A stretch of 64,000 bases of DNA from JBGRQA01 sp041725895 (GTDB lineage Bacteria; Bacteroidota; Bacteroidia; Bacteroidales; Marinifilaceae). Below are positions 16,304 through 24,541 of this stretch, one piece after another. The stretch covers positions 37,293-101,292 of the forward strand of contig JBGRQA010000022.1 in the NCBI GenBank assembly GCA_041725895.1. The letters run 5' to 3'. A model generated the notes under the pieces. It ran no database searches, was not told where the DNA came from, and was given only the letters and a program-made list of their open reading frames with translations. A program made the position numbers and the translations under genes. Numbering within the stretch: the first letter of the stretch is position 1; every line of letters starts with the position of its first letter.

Positions 16304-17719
16304 ATGGAACCAAACAAAAAAGGTGGAAAGATTAGTGTACTGGGACTAGGGCCTGGAGGGGCTGAACAGATTACACCAGTCGCACAAGAAACTATAAAGC
16401 AAGCCGATATAGTAATTGGCTACAAGTATTACTTTCAGTTCATCGAACATCTGGTAAAGAAAGAAACCGAATGCCTGGATACTGGAATGAAAAAGGAACG
16501 CCAAAGAGCAGAGATTGCCTTCGAACTGGCTGAAAGCGGGAAAAAAGTGGCTGTTATCAGTTCCGGTGATGCTGGCATTTACGGAATGGCTCCCTTGATT
16601 TTCGAGATGTGGAGCGTGCGTCAATCGGCAATAGAAATAGATTGCTATCCCGGAATCTCAGCATTCCAGGCAGCCGCAGCTAAATTGGGAGCCCCAATTG
16701 GTCACGACCTGTGTACCATTTCCCTTTCCGATTTGCTTACACCCTGGGCAACCATTGAAAAACGAATTGAAGCAGCTGCTTATGCCGACTTTGCAACAAG
16801 CATCTACAACCCTAAAAGTAAGGGCCGTTACTGGCAATTGCACCGCCTGAAGGAAATATTCCTGAAGCACCGTAATCCTGAAACTCCGGTTGGTATCGTA
16901 AAACAGGTAACCAGAGAAGAAGAACAGATCACCGTTACTACACTTAAAGAATTTGATCCTGAAATTGTTGATATGTTTACGCTCGTAGTAATTGGAAATT
17001 CTCAGACTTTCCGGTTCAAAAATTACATGGTGACACCAAGAGGGTACTACACAAAAGAGAAAAGCGACAGAAAACTGGGACAGTCCATCATGATTCAGAG
17101 CTTTAAAACCATTGAATCCAAATTGAACAACCCCGAAATGGATCTGGACAAAAAATGGGCATTGCTCCATTGCATCCATACCACCGCAGATTTCGACATG
17201 GAAAATATCTTCTATGCCGATGATCAAGCCATTGCACACTGGCACGAGCGTCTGCACAGCGAAAACCCTCCGGCCATTATTACCGACGTAACAATGGCTT
17301 TATCCGGAATGCGTAAGGCAGCTATTGAACGATTGGGCATCAAGGCCAAGTGCTATCTGCACGACGAAAGAGTAAAAGAAATGGCCGAAACCCAGGGCAT
17401 CACAAGAACACAAGCAGGCATTCGACTGGCAGCAGAAGAGCATCCCGATGCGATATTCGTATTTGGAAATGCTCCTACAGCGCTGATCGAATTAACAGAG
17501 CTGATTCGTAAAGGAAAAGCCAATCCAACAGGTATTGTAGCAGCCCCTGTAGGCTTCGTCAATGTTGTTGAATCGAAGCATCGGACAAAGACTTTCTCCC
17601 AGATACCTAAAGTAATACTTGAAGGACGAAAAGGAGGTAGTAATTTGGCGGCTACCATCATTAATGCAGCTCTGGCTTATGATGACGCTCCTGCACTGGA
17701 ACCGGGAAGAGACGTTTAA
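16304..17719 (+). CDS. fused precorrin-3B C17-methyltransferase / precorrin-8X methylmutase (CbiH-CbiC)
   Basis: A 471-residue fusion of two corrin enzymes. Residues about 9-245 are CbiH/CobJ: 'ISVLGLGPGGAEQITPVA', 'VAVISSGDAGIYGMA', 'CYPGISAFQAAAAKLGAPIGHD', and 'YNPKSKGR'. This domain performs C17 methylation with ring contraction. Residues about 285-471 are CbiC/CobH, which moves the C11 methyl to C12: 'IHTTADF' with the catalytic His292, 'AIITDVTMALSGM', 'IFVFGNAPTALIEL', and 'APVGFVNVVESK'. The linker (245-285) is short and charged. The two activities act far apart in the pathway (steps at precorrin-3 and precorrin-8), so the fusion probably reflects stoichiometry or operon compaction rather than direct channelling. 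Confidence 0.93.
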   Translation: MEPNKKGGKISVLGLGPGGAEQITPVAQETIKQADIVIGYKYYFQFIEHLVKKETECLDTGMKKERQRAEIAFELAESGKKVAVISSGDAGIYGMAPLIFEMWSVRQSAIEIDCYPGISAFQAAAAKLGAPIGHDLCTISLSDLLTPWATIEKRIEAAAYADFATSIYNPKSKGRYWQLHRLKEIFLKHRNPETPVGIVKQVTREEEQITVTTLKEFDPEIVDMFTLVVIGNSQTFRFKNYMVTPRGYYTKEKSDRKLGQSIMIQSFKTIESKLNNPEMDLDKKWALLHCIHTTADFDMENIFYADDQAIAHWHERLHSENPPAIITDVTMALSGMRKAAIERLGIKAKCYLHDERVKEMAETQGITRTQAGIRLAAEEHPDAIFVFGNAPTALIELTELIRKGKANPTGIVAAPVGFVNVVESKHRTKTFSQIPKVILEGRKGGSNLAATIINAALAYDDAPALEPGRDV

Positions 17720-17737
17720 CGAAAGGGGAAACTTATC

Positions 17738-18928
17738 ATGAACCATTTCATACTCATCGGTATTTCCGATCACCCCCAACCTGAATTTTCCAGGGAGGTA
17801 AAAGAAATCGTACGCACCCACCGGATATTCTCCGGTGGGAAGCGTCACTATTCAATAGTTAGGGAAATGCTCCCCAAACAGCATGAATGGTTGAATATCA
17901 CCATTCCAATTTCTGAAGTTCTGGAGCAGTACAAATCCCAATCTGAAACCATAGTCGTATTTGCCTCCGGGGATCCCCTCTTCTACGGTTTTGCAAATAC
18001 CCTCCAGCGAGAGTTCCCCGAAGCAAAGCTGCAAGTACATTCCTACTTCAACTCCCTTCAGCTATTGGCTCAAAAATGCTCATTGCCCTATGCCCATATG
18101 ACCAATACATCCGTAACAGGGCGTCCCTGGGACGAATTGGATAAAGCTTTGATAGAAGGAAAAGAGATGATCGGGGTTTTAACAGACAAAAAGAAAACAC
18201 CGGCTCAAATAGCTCAACGACTTCTGGAATATGGCTATTACAATTACCAATTAACCATTGGGCAGGCATTGGGAGGATCCGAAGAGAAAATAGAGACCAT
18301 GAATCTCGAAAATGCTGCGAAGAGAGATTTTAATACACTGAATTGTGTTATTCTGAGCAGGATTACAGTAAAACAAAAACATTTTGGCATTGCCGAAACA
18401 GAATTCCATCACCTGGAGGGACGTCCTAAAATGATCACCAAAATGCCGATTCGACTCTTTAGTTTAGCCCTCTTGGATCTGACCAATCGTAAGGTTTTTT
18501 GGGATGTTGGCTTTTGCACTGGCTCCGTCTCCATTGAAGCCCGCCTGCAATTTCCACATCTTACGATTTGCAGCTTCGAAATCCGTGAGGAATCGGATGC
18601 CCTTTTTGATCAAAATACCCGGAAATTCGGTGCTCCTGGCATTCAAAAGTACATAGGGGACTTCTTCAACCAGAATCTGGATTTATTGCCTCGTCCTGAT
18701 GCAGTTTTCATCGGAGGTCATGGGGGACGTATCAAAGAAATGATTACTTTAGTTGCACAACACTTATCTCCTGAGGGAGTAATAGTTATCAATGCAGTTG
18801 CACAAAAGAGTCAAACCGAATTTCTCGAAATTTGCAAGGAATTGAAACTAAACATTCTTAGCAAAAACACCATGGTATTGGATGATCACAATCCAATTAC
18901 ACTTATTGCTGCCACAAAAAGAGGTTAA
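17738..18928 (+). CDS. bifunctional precorrin-6Y C5,15-methyltransferase (CbiE-CbiT, CobL type)
   Basis: Methylates C5 and C15 and decarboxylates the acetate at C12 of (cobalt-)precorrin-6B/7. In 396 residues, the CbiE SUMT-like domain occupies about 1-205 ('VVFASGDPLFYGF' at 73-85), and the CbiT Rossmann methyltransferase about 225-396, with the SAM loop 'FWDVGFCTGSVSIEARL' (254-270) and 'DAVFIGGHGG'. The normal GxGxG of CbiT reads G257-F-C-T-G, a mild variation. The gene begins 18 nt after cbiH-cbiC and is 77 nt from cbiG-cbiF. Confidence 0.94.
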   Translation: MNHFILIGISDHPQPEFSREVKEIVRTHRIFSGGKRHYSIVREMLPKQHEWLNITIPISEVLEQYKSQSETIVVFASGDPLFYGFANTLQREFPEAKLQVHSYFNSLQLLAQKCSLPYAHMTNTSVTGRPWDELDKALIEGKEMIGVLTDKKKTPAQIAQRLLEYGYYNYQLTIGQALGGSEEKIETMNLENAAKRDFNTLNCVILSRITVKQKHFGIAETEFHHLEGRPKMITKMPIRLFSLALLDLTNRKVFWDVGFCTGSVSIEARLQFPHLTICSFEIREESDALFDQNTRKFGAPGIQKYIGDFFNQNLDLLPRPDAVFIGGHGGRIKEMITLVAQHLSPEGVIVINAVAQKSQTEFLEICKELKLNILSKNTMVLDDHNPITLIAATKRG

Positions 18929-19005
18929 TCCATTCACAAAACTTCACTCCTCTTTATGTACTATGCAGTAAGAATTAAAATTTAGAATCAGTAAAACTAT
19001 CCAAA

Positions 19006-20826
19006 ATGGATTCAAAAGCCAAAATCGCGATTATAGCGAGTTCAGATAAAGGAATTGAACTGGGACATACCCTATGCAGAGAACTTCCCTCTGCGCAGCT
19101 TTATTCCGCTCGTAAGCATAAAAATGCAACCCAGATTGAGTCTGCAATATGCTTTACAAAAAAGAATTTCGAAAATTTCGACGCACTGATCTTCGTTGGA
19201 GCCCTGGGTATCTGCGTAAGAGCCATTGCCCCCTGTGTAGAAAACAAAAAGAAAGATCCGGCCGTGATTAACATTGATGTCAACGGTCAATTCGTTCAGT
19301 CCGTACTAAGCGGTCATGTAGGTGGGGCCAACGACCTAACCAAACGAATCGCCAGAATATTGGGCGCCACTCCTGTTATTTCCACTGCCAGCGATTCGCA
19401 GGAACTTTGGGCACTGGATACCCTTCCCTCTCGATTTGGATGGAATATTGAGCATGAGGAATCCTTAACTTCCCTGATGGCACTCTTCGTAAATCAAAAA
19501 CCAACGGCAATACTTTTGGAAGCAAGAGATCAGGGCACACTGTTTCTGGAAACCTCCATTCCCTCCTTCGCAAAAGTGTTTTCGATGCGCGAAGAGATAA
19601 ACGAGGATGATTTTGAATTAGTGATCGCAGTCACCCCTTTTGTTCGCAAATTCAAGAAACCCACACTGTTCTACCGCCCAAGCCTGTTTTCATTGGGAAT
19701 GGGATGCAAAAAACAGGTAAAGCCCGAAACGGTAGTGCCCGCACTTGAAAAACAACTGGAGGAAAAGGGTATTTCACCACTTTCCATTTCAGTTTTAGGA
19801 TCGGTAGAGATCAAGAAAGATGAACCGGCTCTGCAAGCTATCGCTTCCAAATGGGACATCCCTTTCCAAACATTTGATGCAGAAACACTAAATGCACAAG
19901 CGATCCCAAATCCATCCGACAAGGTGTTTCAAACAGTTGGAACCTATGGCGTTGCAGAAGCATCAGCATTAACTTTGTCATCGAATGGCAGATTAGTAGT
20001 TGAGAAGCAAAAAGTATCCCCGGCAGAAGGAGATGATTTCACATGGGCACTTGCAATAGACCCTTTAAAAGAACGTAAAGGTTTTATTGAGATAGTTGGT
20101 GCGGGTCCCGGTGACCCAGAACTAGTTAGCGTAAAAGGAAAAAGATTTTTACAGAATGCAGACCTCATTCTTTATGCCGGAAGCCTGGTGCCGGAGGAAC
20201 TTACCCATTACGCTAAGCCCGGATGTGTAGTTAGAAGTTCGGCCAGCATGAACCTGGAGGAACAATTCGAGATAATGAAAGAATTCTACGATCGTGGATT
20301 GTTTGTGGTCCGTTTGCACACCGGAGACCCTTGCATCTACGGAGCCATTCAGGAACAAATGAATTACTTTGACCAATACAATATGGATTACCACATCACC
20401 CCGGGTATTTCATCCTTCCAGGCCGCCGCAGCAGCACTCCAATCGCAATTTACCATTCCGGAAAAAGTGCAGAGTATAATACTAACTCGTGGAGAAGGGC
20501 GAACCGCCATGCCAGACAAGGAGAAATTACACATGATGGCCCGCTCGCAAAGTACCATGTGTATTTTCCTTAGTGCAACTCTTGCCGAACAGGTACAAAA
20601 AGACCTGCTGGTGCATTATCCGGAGGATACCCCCGTTGCAGTGTGCTACAAACTTACCTGGAAGGACGAAAAAATCTGGAGAGGAGAATTACGAAACCTG
20701 GCTCAAATCATAAAAGACAATCAACTAACACTTACCACAATGATTGTTGTAGGTGAAGCCATTGGCAACAGGAAAGGTCTCTCCCGTCTTTATGCACACG
20801 AATTCAAACACATTTTCAGAAAGTAA
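19006..20826 (+). CDS. fused cobalt-precorrin-5A hydrolase / precorrin-4 C11-methyltransferase (CbiG-CbiF)
   Basis: A 606-residue fusion. Residues about 1-345 are CbiG, which opens the delta-lactone of cobalt-precorrin-5A: 'ALIFVGALGICVRAIAP' (60-76), 'SVLSGHVGGANDLT' (99-112), and the C-terminal CbiG part starting 'FSLGMGCKK'. Residues about 355-606 are CbiF/CobM, the C11-methyltransferase acting just before: 'IEIVGAGPGDPELVSVKGKR', 'ILYAGSLVPEEL', 'VVRLHTGDPCIYGAI', 'TPGISSFQAAAAALQ'. The two domains act consecutively, so substrate hand-over is plausible. CbiG is specific to the oxygen-independent pathway, which fixes the route used here. It is the last gene of the operon and a strong terminator follows. 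Confidence 0.95.
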   Translation: MDSKAKIAIIASSDKGIELGHTLCRELPSAQLYSARKHKNATQIESAICFTKKNFENFDALIFVGALGICVRAIAPCVENKKKDPAVINIDVNGQFVQSVLSGHVGGANDLTKRIARILGATPVISTASDSQELWALDTLPSRFGWNIEHEESLTSLMALFVNQKPTAILLEARDQGTLFLETSIPSFAKVFSMREEINEDDFELVIAVTPFVRKFKKPTLFYRPSLFSLGMGCKKQVKPETVVPALEKQLEEKGISPLSISVLGSVEIKKDEPALQAIASKWDIPFQTFDAETLNAQAIPNPSDKVFQTVGTYGVAEASALTLSSNGRLVVEKQKVSPAEGDDFTWALAIDPLKERKGFIEIVGAGPGDPELVSVKGKRFLQNADLILYAGSLVPEELTHYAKPGCVVRSSASMNLEEQFEIMKEFYDRGLFVVRLHTGDPCIYGAIQEQMNYFDQYNMDYHITPGISSFQAAAAALQSQFTIPEKVQSIILTRGEGRTAMPDKEKLHMMARSQSTMCIFLSATLAEQVQKDLLVHYPEDTPVAVCYKLTWKDEKIWRGELRNLAQIIKDNQLTLTTMIVVGEAIGNRKGLSRLYAHEFKHIFRK

Positions 20827-20835
20827 ATATCACAA

Positions 20836-20873
20836 AAAGCTACCTCTTCCATTCAGGAAGAGGTAGCTTTTTT
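20836..20873 (+). terminator. strong intrinsic terminator of the cobalamin operon
   Basis: Perfect 14-bp stem AAAGCTACCTCTTC/GAAGAGGTAGCTTT with a 7-nt loop followed by TTT, 10 nt after the cbiG-cbiF stop. Confidence 0.92.
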
Positions 20874-21172
20874 AATAGAATGATATTCCCTCCTCTATTG
20901 ATCCCAAAGGCCGGTTTTAGCAGGAAGCTTTAACTCATTAGAACACACCTACTTCATCCCTCCGGTATCCTTCTGCATTCATTCCAAAAGCCTCACATCT
21001 CCACCATTGATTTTCTACATTTCCGTAAGCAAAGAGATAATTTGAGAAAACGAAATATTCCTTTTTTTAAACCAATTTGCTCAACTTACTTCATCTAATT
21101 ATTGAAGTAAGACGATTCAGTTGAATTTTCCAGCTGATCATCAACTCAATACAACAAATCATCAATAATTAA
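20874..21172. other. intergenic region, nothing recognised
   Basis: AT-rich sequence after the operon terminator with no coding frame or repeat that I can support. The promoter of the next gene begins at its right end. Confidence 0.5.
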
Positions 21173-21202
21173 TTGATCGCTTTAAAAATTTCCGTAACTT
21201 TT
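21173..21202 (+). promoter_or_regulatory. promoter of the 21243 gene
   Basis: TTG (21173-21175) is followed by 19 nt and TAACTTTT, one mismatch from TTG-N19-TAnnTTTG. It ends 40 nt before the start codon. Confidence 0.5.
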
Positions 21203-21242
21203 TCCATGCTAATAGAATCAAATTAAGAAAAGGAGATAAATC

Positions 21243-21527
21243 ATGACATATTTACTTATAAAGCACAAAGTTAGCGACTACAAAAACTGGAAGATTGTAT
21301 TCGATGAATTTATCGATTATCGGAAAGTAGGTGGAGAGAAGGACTACAAGATTTTTCACCCAAAAGGAGATCCCAACAACCTGATTCTACTCTTCCAGTG
21401 GGAAAATGCTGATAGCGCCAGGGAATTTATTGAATCCCGGTCGTTACAGCAAGCCATGGCTCAGGCAGGGGTTTCTGAAGAGCCTGAAATTCAATTCCTC
21501 GAAATGATAGATGCCGGAAATCTTTAA
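21243..21527 (+). CDS. small dimeric alpha-beta-barrel protein (antibiotic-monooxygenase/cyclase-like fold)
   Basis: A 94-residue soluble protein with the beta-alpha-beta-beta-alpha-beta layout of ferredoxin-like stress/ABM proteins: 'YLLIKHKVSDYKNWKIVFDE' (3-22), 'KDYKIFHPKGDPNNLILLFQW' (34-54, given by position), a helix 'ADSAREFIES', and the last strand 'PEIQFLEMID'. No catalytic residues can be assigned; members range from heme-degrading monooxygenases to oxidative-stress proteins. A good Shine-Dalgarno (AAGGAGA, 8 nt before ATG) is unusual here and fixes the start. The gene stands alone with its own promoter and a terminator-like hairpin downstream. Confidence 0.75.
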   Translation: MTYLLIKHKVSDYKNWKIVFDEFIDYRKVGGEKDYKIFHPKGDPNNLILLFQWENADSAREFIESRSLQQAMAQAGVSEEPEIQFLEMIDAGNL

Positions 21528-21588
21528 TGGCACATGATTGCCAACAGATTTATCGCATAAAACAGAAATCCTTCCCTAAAGAATCCTC

Positions 21589-21627
21589 TTACTTCTTTCC
21601 CTAAGTTTATTCACGGGAAAGAAGTAA
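21589..21627. terminator. bidirectional terminator-like hairpin
   Basis: 13-bp stem TTACTTCTTTCCC/GGGAAAGAAGTAA with a 13-nt loop between the convergent 21243 and 21634 genes. Confidence 0.65.
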
Positions 21628-21633
21628 ATTCAT

Positions 21634-22146
21634 TTAGAGCAAATCCTCAATGTTGTTCACCATTTTAAGATGAATCTGCTCAATTACTTCCGATAGCACC
21701 TCCAAAATCAATTCAGCGTTCACATCATCCTCAAAATAGGATTCTTCCAGTCGATTCAATTGATTCTGTATTCCAAACAAATCTTTATCCAGTCCGTTCC
21801 AAACATTTAAAGTTTCCATAAAAGCAGGAAAGTTCTGATTGATTCCCTCAAAAACAGGAATTAGCAGGAAGGGATTCTCCGTTTCGGAGAAAATTCTTTC
21901 AAATTCCTCACCCAGAGCATTTAAATAGCCATTCAAAACCTCAACAACAGCATAGGGAAGCTCACCGGCCTCCAATCCCGTTAAAGACTCTGCCTCCTCC
22001 ATCACATTAAAATAGTGAGAATTCATCAACACCATAAATACTTCCAGCTTTTCGAGGATTTCTCCTTTAACACCCGGCTGAAGTCGATAGAAATCTATAA
22101 TAAATTCTGCTATCTGTAGTTTTTCTGTCTCTTTTGTTGTTTCCAC
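21634..22146 (-). CDS. acidic helical protein of unknown function
   Basis: A 170-residue, strongly acidic, all-helical soluble protein; I recognise no family. It has no cysteines, signal peptide or membrane segment. Helices of about 20 residues are rich in Glu, Leu and Asn ('KLEVFMVLMNSHYFNVMEEAESL', residues about 32-54; 'ILEVLSEVIEQIHLKMVNN', about 147-165). The ATG at 22146 is the only in-frame start with a reasonable leader. It converges with the 21243 gene and is divergent from the universal-stress genes. Function cannot be inferred from context. Confidence 0.6.
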   Translation of the reverse strand: METTKETEKLQIAEFIIDFYRLQPGVKGEILEKLEVFMVLMNSHYFNVMEEAESLTGLEAGELPYAVVEVLNGYLNALGEEFERIFSETENPFLLIPVFEGINQNFPAFMETLNVWNGLDKDLFGIQNQLNRLEESYFEDDVNAELILEVLSEVIEQIHLKMVNNIEDLL

Positions 22147-22413
22147 GGTCGAAATTTACACAATTATGCTCATGTTTTCGGTTGATGTATCCTGAAAAAA
22201 CAATTCTCCTCCAAATCTTCAGGAGTAAAACAAAATGAAATCCATCCTAAAAAACTTTGGTTGTACGCATTACCAATCCTTTACAAAACGCTTCGCTCAA
22301 ATTCATAGAATCGTAACCCAATTCATTAACAAAAAACCATTTCTCCCGTCAAAGTAGGGATTTCCCCCATCCGATTTAGGTGCTTCCCTGTTTTCCGACA
22401 GTTGAATTCCAAA

Positions 22414-22421
22414 TAATTTTG
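22414..22421 (+). promoter_or_regulatory. putative -7 element of the universal-stress gene pair
   Basis: TAATTTTG matches TAnnTTTG and lies 22 nt before the ATG at 22444, with a T-run (TTTT) near the -33 position. The rest of 22147-22413 shows no feature. Confidence 0.4.
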
Positions 22422-22443
22422 CCTTCAACAAAAGCAAACGAAA

Positions 22444-23271
22444 ATGGAACAAAGCAACAAGATCAATTCGCCCTTCAAAAACATTATCATTCTTGCCGAT
22501 TTTGCAGACGGTGCATGGAATGCCATACAATTCGCCTACAACCACTTGTATACCCCGGGGGCTACAATTCAATTGGTGCAAACTTTCCAAAAGCCAAACT
22601 TCGGACAATCTATGGTTCGAAACATGACACCTATACTCGAAAAAATTGTTGTAGACGACTTAAAGGCATTGCAAGCCAAAGTTGAAGTCAACTACCCCAT
22701 CCCCTCCGAATGTATTAAAATGCGATGCTTTCAGGGAGAATTGGACCAATTTCTAGGTTACGAATGCAAGGATTTGAAAGACTGTTGCATCGTTGCGGGT
22801 TTAAATCATTCGTTTGAAATGAGATACAATTCAAAATTACTGAATCGTATAGAAAGCATTCATCATCCTCTCTTCATTCTGAGAGAGAATTTTGAAAAAA
22901 CACAAAACACCTATATTCACTTTGCAGCCGATTTAAGTCATAAGCCAACTCCGGACATACTAGATAAGATCAAAAAGCTAGACTCTGTCACCAATTCTGA
23001 TATTCAACTCCGGTTGACTTCCTTTAATAAACCCGCAACAAGCTGGGGTGGAATCAGACAATACCTACGCAACCAACTATCGGGGATGCAGTTTACCCTC
23101 GAATACAAAGAGGTTTTATCGATCCGTGAATGGGTAAATCGCTCCTTAAAAAGTACCAATGACAACCTGATAGTGATAGCTCAAGGTCAGAATCCGGTAT
23201 TCCGGAGGAGCTTAGACAACAGCATTGGCTCCAGAATATGGAACAAAGTTAGAGAGTTACGGATTTGGTAA
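22444..23271 (+). CDS. universal stress protein family, tandem-domain
   Basis: A 275-residue cytosolic protein with two degenerate UspA-like Rossmann domains. The first starts 'FKNIIILADFADGAWNAIQFAYNHL' (residues 11-35, given by position), like the Usp opening 'ILVPtDfSexaxnAlxyA'. The second half (from about 150) opens 'NTYIHFAADLSHKPT' and includes 'NLIVIAQGQNPVFRRSLDNSIGSRI'. The ATP-binding G-2x-G-9x-GS motif is not clear in either half, so it is probably of the non-ATP-binding class. It is followed 63 nt later by another tandem Usp gene, then by a sensor kinase pair. A stress or envelope-signalling role is inferred from family only. Confidence 0.7.
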   Translation: MEQSNKINSPFKNIIILADFADGAWNAIQFAYNHLYTPGATIQLVQTFQKPNFGQSMVRNMTPILEKIVVDDLKALQAKVEVNYPIPSECIKMRCFQGELDQFLGYECKDLKDCCIVAGLNHSFEMRYNSKLLNRIESIHHPLFILRENFEKTQNTYIHFAADLSHKPTPDILDKIKKLDSVTNSDIQLRLTSFNKPATSWGGIRQYLRNQLSGMQFTLEYKEVLSIREWVNRSLKSTNDNLIVIAQGQNPVFRRSLDNSIGSRIWNKVRELRIW

Positions 23272-23334
23272 CAGCGATCTGCGATAAGGGGGTTGATGAG
23301 CTCAAAACTTACAACTCCTAATCCTGATCGGTAA

Positions 23335-24339
23335 ATGACCAAAGAAAAAAACTCCGAAAACGTTTTAACAACAAACCAACACAACACCATGATTCATAAT
23401 TCAGTTCAAAATATTTTAGTTCCTATAACAATTTCGTCCGGGGGAGAATCAACATTGAACCAGGCGCTTTATTTTCAAAAGTTATTCTCCACCCGGATTA
23501 CTCTACTGCAAATAATTCCACCATCAAGTGGTTTAAAAAGATGGATTCCTCAAGGAAATAACAATTCAACAGCTCGTGAGGCCCATTTGGATTTAATTCA
23601 AATGGTAAAGCAGCGATTCAATGGAATTGTTCCCGATTATATCCGGCTGGAAACCAGGAATGGGAACAATACTTCCGAAATTCTCAGAATCACAAGCAAA
23701 TCGAATATTGATTTCATTCTGATTCCTGATTTAAAAAACATTGTGAACACCAGGGAGAGCAAGGAGCTAAACAAAATGGTGCAAATAATTTCCGAATCGG
23801 GATGTCCGATCTTTTTCTCGAACGAAACCTGCACAATCGATAGTATTCGGGAAATTCTTTTGCCCATTGATATCACAAAAAAATCGAAACAACTGGTACA
23901 ATGGACAATGCAATTGGCTTCACTGTTCAAAGCACAGGTACAGATCGTTTCGGTTCTAAAAGTTAATATCGATTACAAGAAAAGTCTGGCTTATCGAAAG
24001 GCCAATCTCATAAAAAGCTGGATGATCAATTCCGGAATTCGTTGCGATTTTACAATTTATACTTCCGAGGTAGAAAATCTGCAGGAAGCCGTGCATCGAT
24101 TTGCAAAAACACATCAACCCGATTTGATTGTAGCCATGCCACAACAGGAATCTTTGCTTCTAACGAACAAAGCCAAACCCATTATCCCTGACCTGCTGAA
24201 CAAGATTAGGAAACCGGTTTTCAGCATCGCTCCGCCTTGCGAATCCATATTCTCTGATCTGCTAATCTCCCTAAAAGGAAATCCGGGAACCGGTTATATC
24301 AATCTGAAACAGCAAGATCAGGAAATTCAGATATTATAG
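23335..24339 (+). CDS. universal stress protein family, tandem-domain
   Basis: A 334-residue tandem Usp. Domain 1 begins 'VQNILVPITISSGGESTLNQAL' (residues about 24-45) and ends in 'IDFILIPDL...SGCPIFF'; domain 2 begins 'IREILLPIDITKKSKQLVQWTMQLASLF' (about 168-195, given by position) and ends 'PDLIVAMPQQES...IRKPVFSIAPP'. This is a clearer Usp pattern than the preceding gene, with which it likely forms a two-gene unit. The start may be ATG 23335 or the internal ATG at 23389 (MIHNSVQ), just before the first beta-strand; the shorter form has the more usual Usp N-terminus. Confidence 0.75.
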   Translation: MTKEKNSENVLTTNQHNTMIHNSVQNILVPITISSGGESTLNQALYFQKLFSTRITLLQIIPPSSGLKRWIPQGNNNSTAREAHLDLIQMVKQRFNGIVPDYIRLETRNGNNTSEILRITSKSNIDFILIPDLKNIVNTRESKELNKMVQIISESGCPIFFSNETCTIDSIREILLPIDITKKSKQLVQWTMQLASLFKAQVQIVSVLKVNIDYKKSLAYRKANLIKSWMINSGIRCDFTIYTSEVENLQEAVHRFAKTHQPDLIVAMPQQESLLLTNKAKPIIPDLLNKIRKPVFSIAPPCESIFSDLLISLKGNPGTGYINLKQQDQEIQIL

Positions 24340-24441
24340 ATTAGTGTAAGTGAAACTATTAAAAGCGACAGGCTGATTTTCCAAACAAGCAACACACAAC
24401 TTACCTGAAAGAGAAGTATCACATATTTTTCCAAAATTACC

Positions 24442-24470
24442 TTGGCTGTTTTTTCGATTGCGTATCTTTG
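24442..24470 (+). promoter_or_regulatory. promoter of the NarL-type two-component operon
   Basis: TTG (24442-24444), 18 nt, then TATCTTTG, an exact TAnnTTTG. It lies 72 nt before the ATG at 24542 and rules out a longer kinase N-terminus starting at 24458. Confidence 0.6.
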
Positions 24471-24541
24471 TCCATAAGATAGAATATTTGATTAATTGGG
24501 CGATTCATAGTCTATCTCTGTTATATTTTAAATTCACGCAA

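Noticed and set aside
24458..24541. Longer N-terminus for the NarL-type kinase (TTG start)
   Set aside because: The promoter (TTG-N18-TATCTTTG) overlaps it, and ATG 24542 gives the expected short cytosolic lead before TM1.
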